Source: JACQZU01 sp041908165 (GTDB lineage Bacteria > Acidobacteriota > Holophagae > Holophagales > Holophagaceae). Taken from it: a stretch of 64,000 bases of DNA. The notes under the pieces are model-generated. The model saw nothing but the letters and a program-made list of their open reading frames with translations. It had not been told where the DNA came from and ran no database searches. A program made the translations under genes and the position numbers. Where the stretch lies: the NCBI GenBank assembly GCA_041908165.1, contig JAYRFV010000123.1, positions 1 through 64,000 on the forward strand, given 5' to 3'. The stretch's first letter is position 1; the number at the start of each line of letters is the position of its first letter. Shown here in pieces: positions 9,686-22,561 of the stretch.

Positions 9686-11622
9686 TGCGCGTCGAACTTT
9701 CTGCCCTTCAACAGCAGCTCCCGATCCTCTGCGACCTGGAGGTGAAGGACCTCTGCGAGCGCCTCGCCGGCCTCGGGTTCCCCGTGGACGCGGTGGAGGC
9801 CTTCGAGTCCACCACGGTGCTCGAGGTGGACATCACCGCCAACCGCGGCGATGCCATGAGCCACCGCGGGCTGGCCCGGGACCTGGGTGCGCGGCTCGCG
9901 GCCGACCTGGCGCCGGTGAGCTACATCCCGGTGATCGAGGCGCGGGAGGCCTACCGCCCGATCCACCTGGAAACCGAGGCCTGCCCGGTCTACGCCTCCG
10001 CCGTGCTGGAACTGGGTGCCGACGCCTTCACGCCCTCCGATGTCCAGGCCTTCCTCCGGGCGATGGGGTCCACCCCCAAGAACCTCGCCTCCGTGGACGC
10101 CTCGAACGAGCTGCTGCACCGCTTCGGCCACCCCACCCACGCCTTCGACGCCGACCGGCTCGAGGGCCCGATCACCGTTCGCTGGTCGAGGGAGGGAGAG
10201 CGGCTGGTCACCCTGGACGGGATCGAGCGGACCCTGGACGCCCGCGACCTGGTCATCGCCGACGCCAGCGGTCCGATCGCCCTGGCCGGGGTGATGGGCG
10301 GCGATGCCACCAAGGTGACCGAGACCTCCCGGCGGGTGCTGCTCGAGAGCGCCTGGTTCGATCCGAAGGTTGTCCGGCTGGCGGCCCGCCGCCACGACCT
10401 GCACACCGACGCCTCCCACCGGTTCGGCCGGGGTGCGGACCCGGCGATGGCGCGGGTGGCGCGCGACCTCCTGCTGCGCCGCATCGAGGCCTGGGCCGGG
10501 GCCAAGACGCTCGGGGTCTGGAGCGTCGGCGCCCCGCCGGCGGAGCGGCCGGCCCTGCCGCTCGAGAAGGAGTTGCTGGAGCGGATCGCCGGGGAGCCCG
10601 TGAGCCTCGCCGAGTCCTCGCGCAGCCTGCAGCGCCTGGGCTGCCGGGTCGCCAGCGAGCCGGGCCGCCTGCACGTGGTCCCGCCTTCCTGGCGCCAGGA
10701 CCTCGGCATCGCCGAGGACCTCGCCGAGGAGGTGCTCCGGATGCGCGGCTACCATCGCATCCCCGCGGCCCTGCCGCCCCTGGAGGGCCCGCCCCTGGCG
10801 CTCTCCGGAGCCTACCGGCAGGCCCGCACGGTGTCGCTCAGGCTCGCCCACCTGGGGTACCAGCAGACCGTCACCTTCGGGTTCATCAGCCCGGAGGAGG
10901 ACGCCGAGTTCGCGGCCTCGCCCGCGGAAGGACGCACCCTCAGCAATCCGCTGGGGCGGGAGTACTCGGTGATGCGGGGGTCGCTGCTGCCCAGCCTGCG
11001 CGGGGTGGCCCGCGCCAACCTGCGCCAGGGGGCCACCCTGGTGCGGCTCTTCGAGCTGGCGCCCTGCTACGCAACCACCGCCGGGGGCCCGGCCGAATCC
11101 GCCACCCTCGGCGTGGTGCTGGGAGGCACCCTGGGCGGCCGGGACCCGCACACGGCCGCGCGGCCGGCCACCGAGGCCGACCTTCGGGCGGTCGCCCTGG
11201 ACCTCGGCGTGCCGGCGGGGGAACTGGCCATCCGCGAGGTCGGCGAGGGCCTCTTCGCCTTCGAGCTGCCCCTGGACCGGCTGCCCCTGCCGGCCGAGCG
11301 GATCATCCCGCGGTTCGCTCCCTTCAGCCGCTTCCCGGCGGTGGAGCGGGACCTGTCGCTGACGGTCGACCTCGACCAGCCCTACCGGGCCCTGGTCGAG
11401 GCGGTGACCGCCCGGCTGGCGGCCCCGGCGGGGGCCGCCTTCCAGGACCTCCGCTGCGTGGACGTCTTCCGCGGCCGCGCCCTGGCCGCTGGACGGCAGG
11501 CCTGGCTCCTGCGGTTCCGCTTCCAGCATCCGGAGCGCACCCTGACCGGCGAGGAGGTCGATGCCTGGATGGCCGCGGCCCTGGAGGCGGCCGCTTCCCT
11601 GGGAGCGGAGCTGCGGAGTTAG
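9685..11622 (+). CDS. pheT: phenylalanyl-tRNA synthetase beta subunit, short form
   Basis: Editing and tRNA-binding subunit of PheRS; 645 residues against roughly 790-800 in E. coli or Bacillus. The N-terminal B1 segment runs straight into LEVDITANRGDAMSHRGLARD, so the EMAP-like OB-fold tRNA-binding insertion (about 110 residues in most bacteria) is absent. The B3/B4 editing domain (HPTHAFD, GPIALAGVMGG, LLESAWFDP), the B5 domain, the core-like domain and the C-terminal FDX-ACB domain (about 550-645) are present. The frame is intact, so this is a natural compact form. Confidence 0.94.
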   Translation: MRVELSALQQQLPILCDLEVKDLCERLAGLGFPVDAVEAFESTTVLEVDITANRGDAMSHRGLARDLGARLAADLAPVSYIPVIEAREAYRPIHLETEACPVYASAVLELGADAFTPSDVQAFLRAMGSTPKNLASVDASNELLHRFGHPTHAFDADRLEGPITVRWSREGERLVTLDGIERTLDARDLVIADASGPIALAGVMGGDATKVTETSRRVLLESAWFDPKVVRLAARRHDLHTDASHRFGRGADPAMARVARDLLLRRIEAWAGAKTLGVWSVGAPPAERPALPLEKELLERIAGEPVSLAESSRSLQRLGCRVASEPGRLHVVPPSWRQDLGIAEDLAEEVLRMRGYHRIPAALPPLEGPPLALSGAYRQARTVSLRLAHLGYQQTVTFGFISPEEDAEFAASPAEGRTLSNPLGREYSVMRGSLLPSLRGVARANLRQGATLVRLFELAPCYATTAGGPAESATLGVVLGGTLGGRDPHTAARPATEADLRAVALDLGVPAGELAIREVGEGLFAFELPLDRLPLPAERIIPRFAPFSRFPAVERDLSLTVDLDQPYRALVEAVTARLAAPAGAAFQDLRCVDVFRGRALAAGRQAWLLRFRFQHPERTLTGEEVDAWMAAALEAAASLGAELRS

Positions 11623-11641
11623 ACTGGAGCCGAGGAGCCCC

Positions 11642-11878
11642 ATGGACGTCCTGAAGCAGCTTGAATCGCGGCTCCGCGCCCTGGTGGAACAGCGCAACCA
11701 GCTCAAGTCCGAGCTGGAGGCCGAGCGGCGCGCCGCCGCCGACGGCAGCCAGGAGCTGGCCTCCCTGCGCCGCAGGGTCCAGGACCTGGAGGCCGAGCGC
11801 GACGCCCTGGCCCAGGAGCGGGAGGGCGTCCGCCGGGACGTCGAGAAGATCCTCAAGCTCCTGGAAGGGGCCGGATGA
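11642..11878 (+). CDS. small coiled-coil protein, ZapB-like
   Basis: A 78-residue, highly charged protein that is almost entirely heptad-repeat coiled coil (L..LE.RL..LVEQRNQLKSELE). Its 3' end overlaps the next gene, zapA, by 4 nt. Size, composition and position fit the ZapB-type division-ring stabiliser that partners ZapA at the FtsZ ring. Coiled coils give poor homology signal, so the name rests mostly on context. CGAGGAG provides the ribosome binding site. Confidence 0.65.
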   Translation: MDVLKQLESRLRALVEQRNQLKSELEAERRAAADGSQELASLRRRVQDLEAERDALAQEREGVRRDVEKILKLLEGAG

Positions 11879-12279
11879 TGGCGGAGCGCGCCCCCTCGGC
11901 CGCGGCCCGGCAGGATGCCTGGGAGGCCGCCACCCAGCGGCTGGACCCGCAGGGCGTCACCGTCGAGGTGCTGGGACGCGTCCTGCGCATCCACAACGAG
12001 GCCGACCCGGTGGCCCTCCGGTCCGCGGTGGAACTGCTCGAATCCACCTTCCGCGACATGGAGGAACGCTATCGGCTAAGATGGGGCTGCTCCCCTTCGG
12101 TCCAGGACACCACGACCTGGCTGTTGCTGGGAGCCCTGAACCTCGCGCACCGCATTGGTCGCCTGGAACAGGAAGCCACCCGGCACACACAGGATTTGGA
12201 AAAAACCCTATCCACGCTGCTCGATGATGTTCCCGACGACGTTCCCGCGCCCGCGCCCCTTCTCGAAGAGGGGGAGTAG
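11875..12279 (+). CDS. zapA: cell division protein ZapA
   Basis: A 134-residue ZapA-family protein. The N-terminal part has the VTVEVLGRVLRIHNEADP strand pattern of the ZapA head, followed by a helix (LRSAVELLESTFRDMEERY), the TTTWLLLGALNLAHRIGRLE segment typical of the dimerisation helix, and an acidic tail. ZapA bundles FtsZ filaments at the septum. It starts with tandem ATG codons overlapping the upstream coiled-coil gene. I cannot choose between the two. Confidence 0.85.
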   Translation: MMAERAPSAAARQDAWEAATQRLDPQGVTVEVLGRVLRIHNEADPVALRSAVELLESTFRDMEERYRLRWGCSPSVQDTTTWLLLGALNLAHRIGRLEQEATRHTQDLEKTLSTLLDDVPDDVPAPAPLLEEGE

Positions 12280-12534
12280 GCCCGGTTCGGGGGCTCAGCC
12301 CATCCCTGCGAGGCCCGTGAGACGGCCAAGCGCTTGTTCCGTACGCACCAACGGAGGACCTTACCCCGGATTTGTGCGCGCCGCGCGTCGGAGCGCCTGT
12401 TCCCGGGGCCCCGCCGGAACCTCGGCGGGACTGCGTCCTACCCCCTAGTCGAGTGGGAACTCGGCAGCCTCCACGACCGAGCGGGGACCTTCATCGAGCT
12501 CAATGTGCGGGTGGCTCCAACCTGGAGCCCTCCG
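12280..12534 (+). ncRNA. zapA-rny spacer, candidate 6S RNA locus
   Basis: 255 nt without a convincing gene. In many Proteobacteria the 6S RNA gene lies directly after zapA, which is the reason for the suggestion. Local structure is visible: CCCCGG (12364-12369) with CCGGGG (12403-12408), CCCGCCG with CGGCGGG (about 12410-12428), and AGGAC (12355-12359) with GTCCT (12435-12439) enclosing both. I could not recover the canonical 6S long rod with a central bubble by eye, so this is a positional guess. Confidence 0.3.
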
Positions 12535-14163
12535 ATGAACCTGCTCAGCATCATTCTCCTCTCTTCGACGCTCCTGGTGGGCGCCCTGGCGGTGACCCTG
12601 GCCATGGGCCTGGCCCGGGCCCGCAAGCAGGCCCTGGAGAAGGCGGAGAGCAACCTCCGCGCCGAGGAGGAGGCCCGGCAGATCCGCGAGAAGGCGCAGG
12701 CCGAGGCCGACCGCGAGTCGCGGCAGAGCCGGGAGCGCGCCCAGCGTGAGTCGGAGGCGATCCTCAAGGAGGCCGAGCTCAAGGCCAAGGAGCTGTCGCT
12801 GCAGTCGCGGCAGGAGCAGGAGAAGCTGCTGAAGGACCGCCAGGCCAACCTGGAGAAGCTGGAGCAGCGCCTCAGTAGCAAGGAGGAGGGCCTGGACAAG
12901 AAGCTGCAGCTGGCCGACCAGAAGCAGAAGGAGCAGGATCTCAAGGCCGAGAAGCTGAAGGCCGACCTGGAGCACGTGCAGGGCCAGCAGGAGGAGGCCC
13001 GGCGGCTGGTGGAGGCGCAGGCCCGCCGGCTCGAGGAGATCTCCGGCCTGACCCGCGAGGACGCCAAGCGGGAGCTCACCGCCCAGCTCGAGCACGACGC
13101 CCGGATGGACGCCTCGAAGCTGGTGCGCCGCATCGAGGAGGAGGCCCAGGAGGAGGCGCTGAAGAAGGCCCGCTGGACCATCGGCGCCGCCATCCAGCGG
13201 GTCGCCTCCGACGTGGTCGCGGAGACCGCCGTCACCAGCGTCCAGCTGCCCAGCGACGACCTCAAGGGCCGCATCATCGGCCGCGAGGGCCGGAACATCC
13301 GCGCCATCGAGAAGGCCACCGGCTGCGACCTGATTGTCGACGACACCCCCGAGACCATCGTCGTCTCCAGCTTCGACCCGATCCGCCGGGAGGTGGCCCG
13401 GCAGGCCATCCTCAAGCTGCTGGCGGACGGCCGCATCCACCCGGCGCGGATCGAGGAGGTGGTGGAGAAGACCAAGGTGGAGATGGACCTGCACCTGAAG
13501 GAGGTCGGCGAGGCGGCCTGCATCGAGCTCGGCTTCCCGGACGTCCACCCGAAGCTGCAGAAGCTGGTGGGCCGGCTCAACTACCGCACCAGCTACGGCC
13601 AGAACGTCCTCGACCACACCAAGGAGGTGGCGCGCATCGCCGAGTACATGGCCGCCGAGATGGGGGCCGACCCGAAGGTCGCCCGGCGGGCCGGGCTGTT
13701 CCACGACATCGGCAAGGCCATCGACCGCGAAGTCGAGGGGACCCACATCGAGATCGGCATGGAGCTGATGCGGCGCTTCGGGGAGAAGGAGGAGGTCGTC
13801 CACGCGATGAGCTGCCACCACGGCGACTTCGAGCCGCGGACGGTGGAGGCCATGCTGCTCACCGCCGCGGACGCGCTGTCCGCGGCCCGGCCCGGCGCGC
13901 GCCGCGAGATGCTGGAGACCTACGTCAAGCGGCTCGAGCAGCTCGAGGAGATCGCCAACTCCTACAAGGGCGTCCAGAAGAGCTACGCCATGCAGGCCGG
14001 GCGCGAGATCCGGATCATGGTGGACGCCGGCCAGGTGAACGACGACCAGGCCTTCTGGCTGGCCAAGGACGTGAGCAAGCGGATCGAGTCGGAGATGCAG
14101 TACCCCGGCCAGATCAAGGTGACGGTCATGCGCGAGACCCGGGCCGTGGAGTTCGCGCGGTGA
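12535..14163 (+). CDS. rny: ribonuclease Y
   Basis: Membrane-anchored endoribonuclease that starts mRNA decay; 542 residues. An N-terminal transmembrane helix (about 4-26) is followed by a long Lys/Glu/Gln-rich coiled coil (about 30-225), a KH RNA-binding domain (about 236-300, with LKGRIIGREGRNIRAIE), and an HD phosphohydrolase domain (LDHTKEVARI near 359, FHDIGKAID near 391, then HHGD). The ATG was chosen because the membrane helix begins there; the frame is open further upstream, but that part lies in the non-coding spacer. A strong terminator follows. Confidence 0.97.
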   Translation: MNLLSIILLSSTLLVGALAVTLAMGLARARKQALEKAESNLRAEEEARQIREKAQAEADRESRQSRERAQRESEAILKEAELKAKELSLQSRQEQEKLLKDRQANLEKLEQRLSSKEEGLDKKLQLADQKQKEQDLKAEKLKADLEHVQGQQEEARRLVEAQARRLEEISGLTREDAKRELTAQLEHDARMDASKLVRRIEEEAQEEALKKARWTIGAAIQRVASDVVAETAVTSVQLPSDDLKGRIIGREGRNIRAIEKATGCDLIVDDTPETIVVSSFDPIRREVARQAILKLLADGRIHPARIEEVVEKTKVEMDLHLKEVGEAACIELGFPDVHPKLQKLVGRLNYRTSYGQNVLDHTKEVARIAEYMAAEMGADPKVARRAGLFHDIGKAIDREVEGTHIEIGMELMRRFGEKEEVVHAMSCHHGDFEPRTVEAMLLTAADALSAARPGARREMLETYVKRLEQLEEIANSYKGVQKSYAMQAGREIRIMVDAGQVNDDQAFWLAKDVSKRIESEMQYPGQIKVTVMRETRAVEFAR

Positions 14164-14170
14164 GTCCTCG

Positions 14171-14219
14171 GCGGGGGTTCCGCGCTTCGCTTCGCTGCGC
14201 GCACACCCCCACACCCCAC
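14171..14219 (+). repeat. REP-like intergenic repeat, copy B
   Basis: The hairpin core GCGGGGGTTC..GCGCT.CGCTTCGCTGCGCGC.CACCCCC.CACCCC matches copy C at 19775-19828 (opposite strand) with about five differences in 49 bases. A GCAGGCC.GGCCTGC palindrome follows in both. It begins 7 nt after the rny stop. Confidence 0.75.
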
Positions 14220-14253
14220 GCAGAAGGCAGGCCAGGCCTGCCTTCTGCCTTTC
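14220..14253 (+). terminator. strong terminator after rny
   Basis: A perfect 13-bp stem (14220-14232 with 14236-14248), 3-nt loop CAG, followed by CTTTC. The stem partly coincides with the palindromic tail of the intergenic repeat. Confidence 0.75.
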
Positions 14254-14311
14254 AATGGGAATCGCCTCGGATGTTGGGCACTAGAATGGATCGCAGCTCC
14301 GGAGGGTCCGC

Positions 14312-14611
14312 ATGATCACCTATGAGGTCAGCGTCGAGGTCGAGCCCTACCTGGCGGACAGCTACCAGCGCTACATGGTGCTCAAGCACATCCCCGAGAT
14401 CCTCTCCACCGGCTGCTTCTCGAAGATCGCCTTCGAACGCTCGACGCCGGGCCGCTTCCGCACCCGCTACCAGGCCGAGGACCGGGAGGGCCTGGACCGC
14501 TACCTGGACGAGCACACCGCGCGCTTCCGGGAGGACTTCCTCCGCCACTTCCCGGAGGGGACCTCGGTCCGGCGCGAAACCTGGGAGGGGCTCGAGCGCT
14601 GGGGCGGCTGA
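14312..14611 (+). CDS. DUF4286 family protein
   Basis: A 99-residue small cytosolic protein. It matches DUF4286: the start MITYEVSVEVEPYLADSY, then HIPEILSTGCFSKI, a YQAEDREGLDRYLDEHTARFREDFLRHFP stretch, and a final strand. The fold is probably ferredoxin-like (ABM/EthD type); no function is established. It has its own ribosome binding site (CCGGAGGG) after the rny terminator and ends convergently against the hybrid kinase gene 25 nt away. Confidence 0.8.
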   Translation: MITYEVSVEVEPYLADSYQRYMVLKHIPEILSTGCFSKIAFERSTPGRFRTRYQAEDREGLDRYLDEHTARFREDFLRHFPEGTSVRRETWEGLERWGG

Positions 14612-14636
14612 GCCCCGGGCGGACCCGGGACCCCCT

Positions 14637-16973
14637 TCAGGCGGGTTTCAGGAGCCGGGTGATCGCGCTCAGCAGCTGCGGGGTGGCGAAGGGCTTGCCC
14701 AGGATCCTCAAGCGCGGGTCCTGGTCCTGGATCTCCCGCATCCCTTCCAGGCCGTAGCCGCTCACGACCAGGACGGGAATCGGACCGCCGAGGGCGCGGA
14801 TCCTCGCCACGAGTTCCAGCCCGGTGCACCGGGGCATGCGCTGGTCGGTGATCAGCAGGTCGAAGGCGCCCTGCTGCCAGGCGCGGAAGCCGTCCTCGCC
14901 GTCCACCGCCAGGCCGACCTCCGCACCGTGGAGGCCGAGCAGCTCGGACATGGTCTCGCGCACCAGGGGCTCGTCGTCCACCAGCAGGATCCGCGCCCCG
15001 GCCAGCAGCGCGGCCGGGCGCGGATCCCGCGTGCTGGCCGCATCGGAGGACGCCAGCTCCGGCCGCCCCGGCAGCACGATGCTGAACCGCGTTCCCTGGC
15101 CCACCTGGCTGGACACGGAAATGGTCCCCCGGTGGGCCTGGACGATCCCGTGCACCATCGACAGGCCGAGGCCGGTGCCCTTCCCGACCTCCTTCGTGGT
15201 GAAGAAGGGCTCGAAGATGTGGGGCAGGGCCGCGGCGGGGATGCCTTGCCCGGAATCCTCGACCTCCAGCACCAGCGTCTCGCCGGGGCCGCGCCGGGTC
15301 GAGATGCGCAGCGTCCCCCCGCCGGGCATCGCGTCGCGGGCGTTCACCGCCAGGTTCATCAGCACCTGCTCGATCCCGATGCGTTCGGCGATCACCGGCG
15401 GCAGGAGCGGCTCGAGCTGGAGCTTCAGGTCCACCGTGCCGCCGAGCACCCGGCCGATCAGGAGGGCGGCGTCCTCGACCGCGAGGTTGAGGTCCAGCGG
15501 ACGCACGTCGGGCTTGACGTGGTGGGTGAAGGCGAGCAGCGAGCGGATCATCTCGGCGCTGCGGTGCGCGGCTTCCGCCGACCGGTCCAGGCGGCGCAGG
15601 CCGGGGTGGTCCGGGGGGAGCTGCTCCCGGACCAGCTCCAGCTGCCCGAGGATCGCCACCAGCTGGTTGTTGATGTCGTGGGCGATGCCCCCGGCGAGCG
15701 TGCCGACGGTCTCGAGCCGCTGCCGGTGCTCGGACTGCCGGCGCTGGTCCTCGGCCCGGGTGCGCTCCCGCCCGGCCTCGTGGAGGGCCTCGCCGAGGGC
15801 GCAGAACTCGAGGATGCCGCTCGACAGGGGTTCGGGGACCCCGCCTGAACGCAGCACGCCCGCGGCGTCCGTCAGGGCCTTCAGGGGGAGGTCGACGCGG
15901 CGGCTGAGGCGGACCACCCGGAAGGTCGCGAAGCCCAGGCAGGCCGTCCCGACCAGGGCCAGGATCGCCAGCGGGACCCGGGCCGGGGCGTAGAGGACCG
16001 AGGTGGGGACCAGGTAGTGGAGCTTCCAGCGGCTGCCCTCCAGGAACCGGGCCTGCTCCACGAAACCCAGGTAGCGGGTGCCTTCGTGGCGGAAGGTGAT
16101 TGCGGATTCACCGGCGTCGCGGCCCTTCCAGGCCGTGCCGAGGGCGTGGAAGGCGCCCTGGAATTCCGGCCCGACCTGGCGAAGGAAGGCCCTGCTGCGG
16201 GCCTCGACGGTCGCAAGGTCCGGCGAGCGGGGCAGGACCAGGGCCCGGCCTTCGCCGTCGGTCAGCAGGAGCTTGCCCGGACCGAGCCGGGCGTCCCACA
16301 TGCGGCCGGTCAGCTCCTCGAGGTAGGCGTCCACGCTCAGGATGCCGCGCAGGGTGCCGTCCCCGGTCCGGAACGGGACCATGTAGGTCAGGCCCTGGCT
16401 GTCGCTGCCGAAGAAGGGATAGGGCTCGACCCACTGGGGACCATAGGCGCGCAGCCCCAGCACGTACCAGGGCCGGGTCGCCGGATCCAGGAAGGCGGGC
16501 TCCCAGCGGGACGTGTCCAGGGTGACGCCGGCCTCCCGGAAGCGCCGCTGCATCAGCCGGCCCTCGCGGCGCTCGAACAGGTAGGTGATCCAGGCTCCGC
16601 GCAGCCCGGAGGCCTCCCGCGGCCCGCGGGTCAGCAGCAGCCCCTTGCCCTGCGGCGTGTGCAGGAAGACGCCCGCCACCAGGCCGTTCTTCTCGACCAG
16701 CGGCAGGACCAGGGCTTCGACCCGCTCGGGCCGGTCCAGGTCGATGAGCTGGGAGCCCCACCAGTCCCGCACCGACAGGCCCAGCTGCTGGGACTGCTGG
16801 AACCCGTGCTGCAGTTCCTTCTCCAGCGAGCCCACCAGGTCGCGGGCCCGCTGGTCGCCGTTCCGCTCCAGCAGGGACAGCGTTCCCAGCGTGAACACGG
16901 CGCACACCACGCCCAGGGTGGCGCCGACCATGGTCAGCAGGTCCCGGAGGAGCAGTCGGCGGATGGGCAGCAT
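14637..16973 (-). CDS. Cache-type hybrid sensor histidine kinase with receiver domain
   Basis: A 778-residue membrane kinase. Transmembrane helix 1 (about 8-35) is followed by an extracytoplasmic Cache-like sensor (about 40-325), helix 2 (about 332-352), a dimerisation domain with phosphoacceptor His432 in GGIAHDINNQL, and an ATPase domain with an N box (NLAVNARDAMP), G1 (DSGQGIP) and G2 (GKGTGLGLSMV). A C-terminal receiver domain (about 660-775) has the acidic pair DDE, Asp710 in ITDQRMP, and a KPF lysine. Its output is presumably phosphotransfer or an unlinked regulator, as no DNA-binding partner is adjacent. It lies 52 nt downstream of alaS on the same strand. The ligand is unknown. Confidence 0.93.
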   Translation of the reverse strand: MLPIRRLLLRDLLTMVGATLGVVCAVFTLGTLSLLERNGDQRARDLVGSLEKELQHGFQQSQQLGLSVRDWWGSQLIDLDRPERVEALVLPLVEKNGLVAGVFLHTPQGKGLLLTRGPREASGLRGAWITYLFERREGRLMQRRFREAGVTLDTSRWEPAFLDPATRPWYVLGLRAYGPQWVEPYPFFGSDSQGLTYMVPFRTGDGTLRGILSVDAYLEELTGRMWDARLGPGKLLLTDGEGRALVLPRSPDLATVEARSRAFLRQVGPEFQGAFHALGTAWKGRDAGESAITFRHEGTRYLGFVEQARFLEGSRWKLHYLVPTSVLYAPARVPLAILALVGTACLGFATFRVVRLSRRVDLPLKALTDAAGVLRSGGVPEPLSSGILEFCALGEALHEAGRERTRAEDQRRQSEHRQRLETVGTLAGGIAHDINNQLVAILGQLELVREQLPPDHPGLRRLDRSAEAAHRSAEMIRSLLAFTHHVKPDVRPLDLNLAVEDAALLIGRVLGGTVDLKLQLEPLLPPVIAERIGIEQVLMNLAVNARDAMPGGGTLRISTRRGPGETLVLEVEDSGQGIPAAALPHIFEPFFTTKEVGKGTGLGLSMVHGIVQAHRGTISVSSQVGQGTRFSIVLPGRPELASSDAASTRDPRPAALLAGARILLVDDEPLVRETMSELLGLHGAEVGLAVDGEDGFRAWQQGAFDLLITDQRMPRCTGLELVARIRALGGPIPVLVVSGYGLEGMREIQDQDPRLRILGKPFATPQLLSAITRLLKPA

Positions 16974-17025
16974 GGGGAGCTGCGTTGAGGATAGCTGCGT
17001 CGCGATGCCGGCGGGGAGGGCTTCC

Positions 17026-19704
<2,679 letters not shown>

Positions 19705-19753
19705 GGTTCCAACCTTTCCATTCGCCAGGAGGCCCCGCCCCTGGGGAAGCCCT

Positions 19754-19828
19754 GAGCAGGCTTGGCCTGCGAAGGTCGCGGGGGTGCGGGGGTGGGCGCG
19801 CAGCGAAGCGGAGCGCAGAACCCCCGCT
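19754..19828 (-). repeat. REP-like intergenic repeat, copy C
   Basis: Read on the minus strand, it is the hairpin core (CGCTCCGCTTCGCTGCGCG centre flanked by G5/C5 runs) followed by a second ACCCCCG run and the GCAGGCCAAGCCTGC palindrome. It shares the core with copy B and the distal half with copy A, so it is the most complete copy. It sits between purH and alaS and could form a partial terminator for purH. Confidence 0.75.
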
Positions 19829-19834
19829 GAGAAT

Positions 19835-21379
<1,545 letters not shown>

Positions 21380-21532
21380 CGCGCGTCTCCCAACCCGGCA
21401 TTCTCCCACGGCCCTCCCGGGCCGGGAAGCCGCCGGCCGGAACTTCGGACCCGGCCGCCGCACCGGATCGGGGAGCGGAGACTGGCGCCCGGCGGCGAGT
21501 TCCGCGATCCTGGACATCGGGGGGCCCCGCCC

Positions 21533-22119
21533 ATGAAGACCATCCGACGCACCCTTGCCCTGCTGGCCCTGCTGTCGGTTGGCCGGGGGCTCCAGGCGGA
21601 AGATCCCTGGGAAGGCGGTTTCAAGCTGACCGCAACCACCTTCTCCGGCGCCGAAGCCGCCTACCTGGGCCAGGACCGCGCCTACGGGCTCGCGATCTTC
21701 GGCCGCTACCCCCTCGGCCGGTCGAACGGGCTCGCCTTCGAGGGCGGGTACAAGTTCCTCCCGACCGCCACCCGCACCTCGCCTCCAGCAACTGGGAGGA
21801 CAAGTCCGACGGCTACTACGCCAGCGCGCTCTACCAGCACCGGCTCGGGTTCGAGGGGTTCGCCCTGCAGGGCGGGGTGCGCCTGGCGCAGTACGTCGCC
21901 GCCCGCCGCGCCAACTTCTTCCCCGGGGACGGCACCTCCGTGCTCACCAAGACCCGGGGCGACTATGCGACCACGGTGAAGCCCATGGTCGGGGCCTGCT
22001 ACCGGTTGAACGCCCAGTACGCCCTGGAGCTGAACCTGGTCTCCACCGAGATGAAGAACGTCCAGGGCGAGGCCAAGTCCGGGGTCATGGTGGAGCTGGC
22101 CCTGCTGGTCCACTTGTAA
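21533..22119 (+). pseudogene. frameshifted outer-membrane beta-barrel-like protein
   Basis: The first part encodes a Sec signal peptide (KTIRRTLALLALLSVGRGLQA) and barrel-like alternating strands up to about 21775. The continuation, which reads NWEDKSDGYYASALYQHRLG and ends as a barrel-like C-terminus at TAA, lies in another frame. Adding one base near 21770-21785 (e.g. an extra G in ACCTCGCCTCC) would join them into one 195-residue protein, and the total length (587 nt) is exactly one short of a multiple of three. This is either a real single-base deletion or a sequencing error in a GC-rich run. The function is not recognisable; size and pattern suggest a small outer-membrane porin-like protein. 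Confidence 0.75.
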
Positions 22120-22161
22120 GGTTCTGCGGGCGTCCTGCCGATCCGGTTCGTGGAGGCGTCC

Positions 22162-22503
22162 ATGAGCGTGCAGGTGGAGGTCCAGTTCAAGGTTGCCCAC
22201 ACCCTGGAGCAGCTGCGGGAGGAATTCGTCCGCCGCGGCCACATCCCCGACTGGAAGGTGATGGAGGGCACCGAGTCCCGGCCGGAGCTGTTCTTCGAGG
22301 ACCGGGTCGTGAGCTGGGACCTCAGCAGCGAGCAGGACCGCTACGCCTGGTTCGTGTTCTCCCTGGAGGCCACCGGCGAGCTGCGCCGGCGCGTGGTGAT
22401 CCACAACGTGATCCAGCCCGGGGTCTCCCTGGACCACCCGGACCTGGGCCGCTTCCTCCAGTTCTGCCGCGAATGCCTCATCGCCTCGCCCCGGGCGCGC
22501 TGA
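22162..22503 (+). CDS. conserved-looking hypothetical protein, 113 aa
   Basis: I do not recognise the family. It is a mixed alpha/beta soluble protein without signal or membrane segment, with an N-terminal VQVEVQFKVAHTLEQLREEF segment, a central strand-rich region and a C-terminal helix containing FCREC. The ATG is favoured over an in-frame GTG four codons upstream because GGAGG (22152-22156) sits 5 nt before the ATG. It precedes the NuoG-like gene by 58 nt in the same direction. Confidence 0.75.
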   Translation: MSVQVEVQFKVAHTLEQLREEFVRRGHIPDWKVMEGTESRPELFFEDRVVSWDLSSEQDRYAWFVFSLEATGELRRRVVIHNVIQPGVSLDHPDLGRFLQFCRECLIASPRAR

Positions 22504-22561
22504 AGCTTGCTGAGGGCCCCCCTCCTGCCCCATCCTGATCCTTCAGAGTCGGGGTAAGGCC

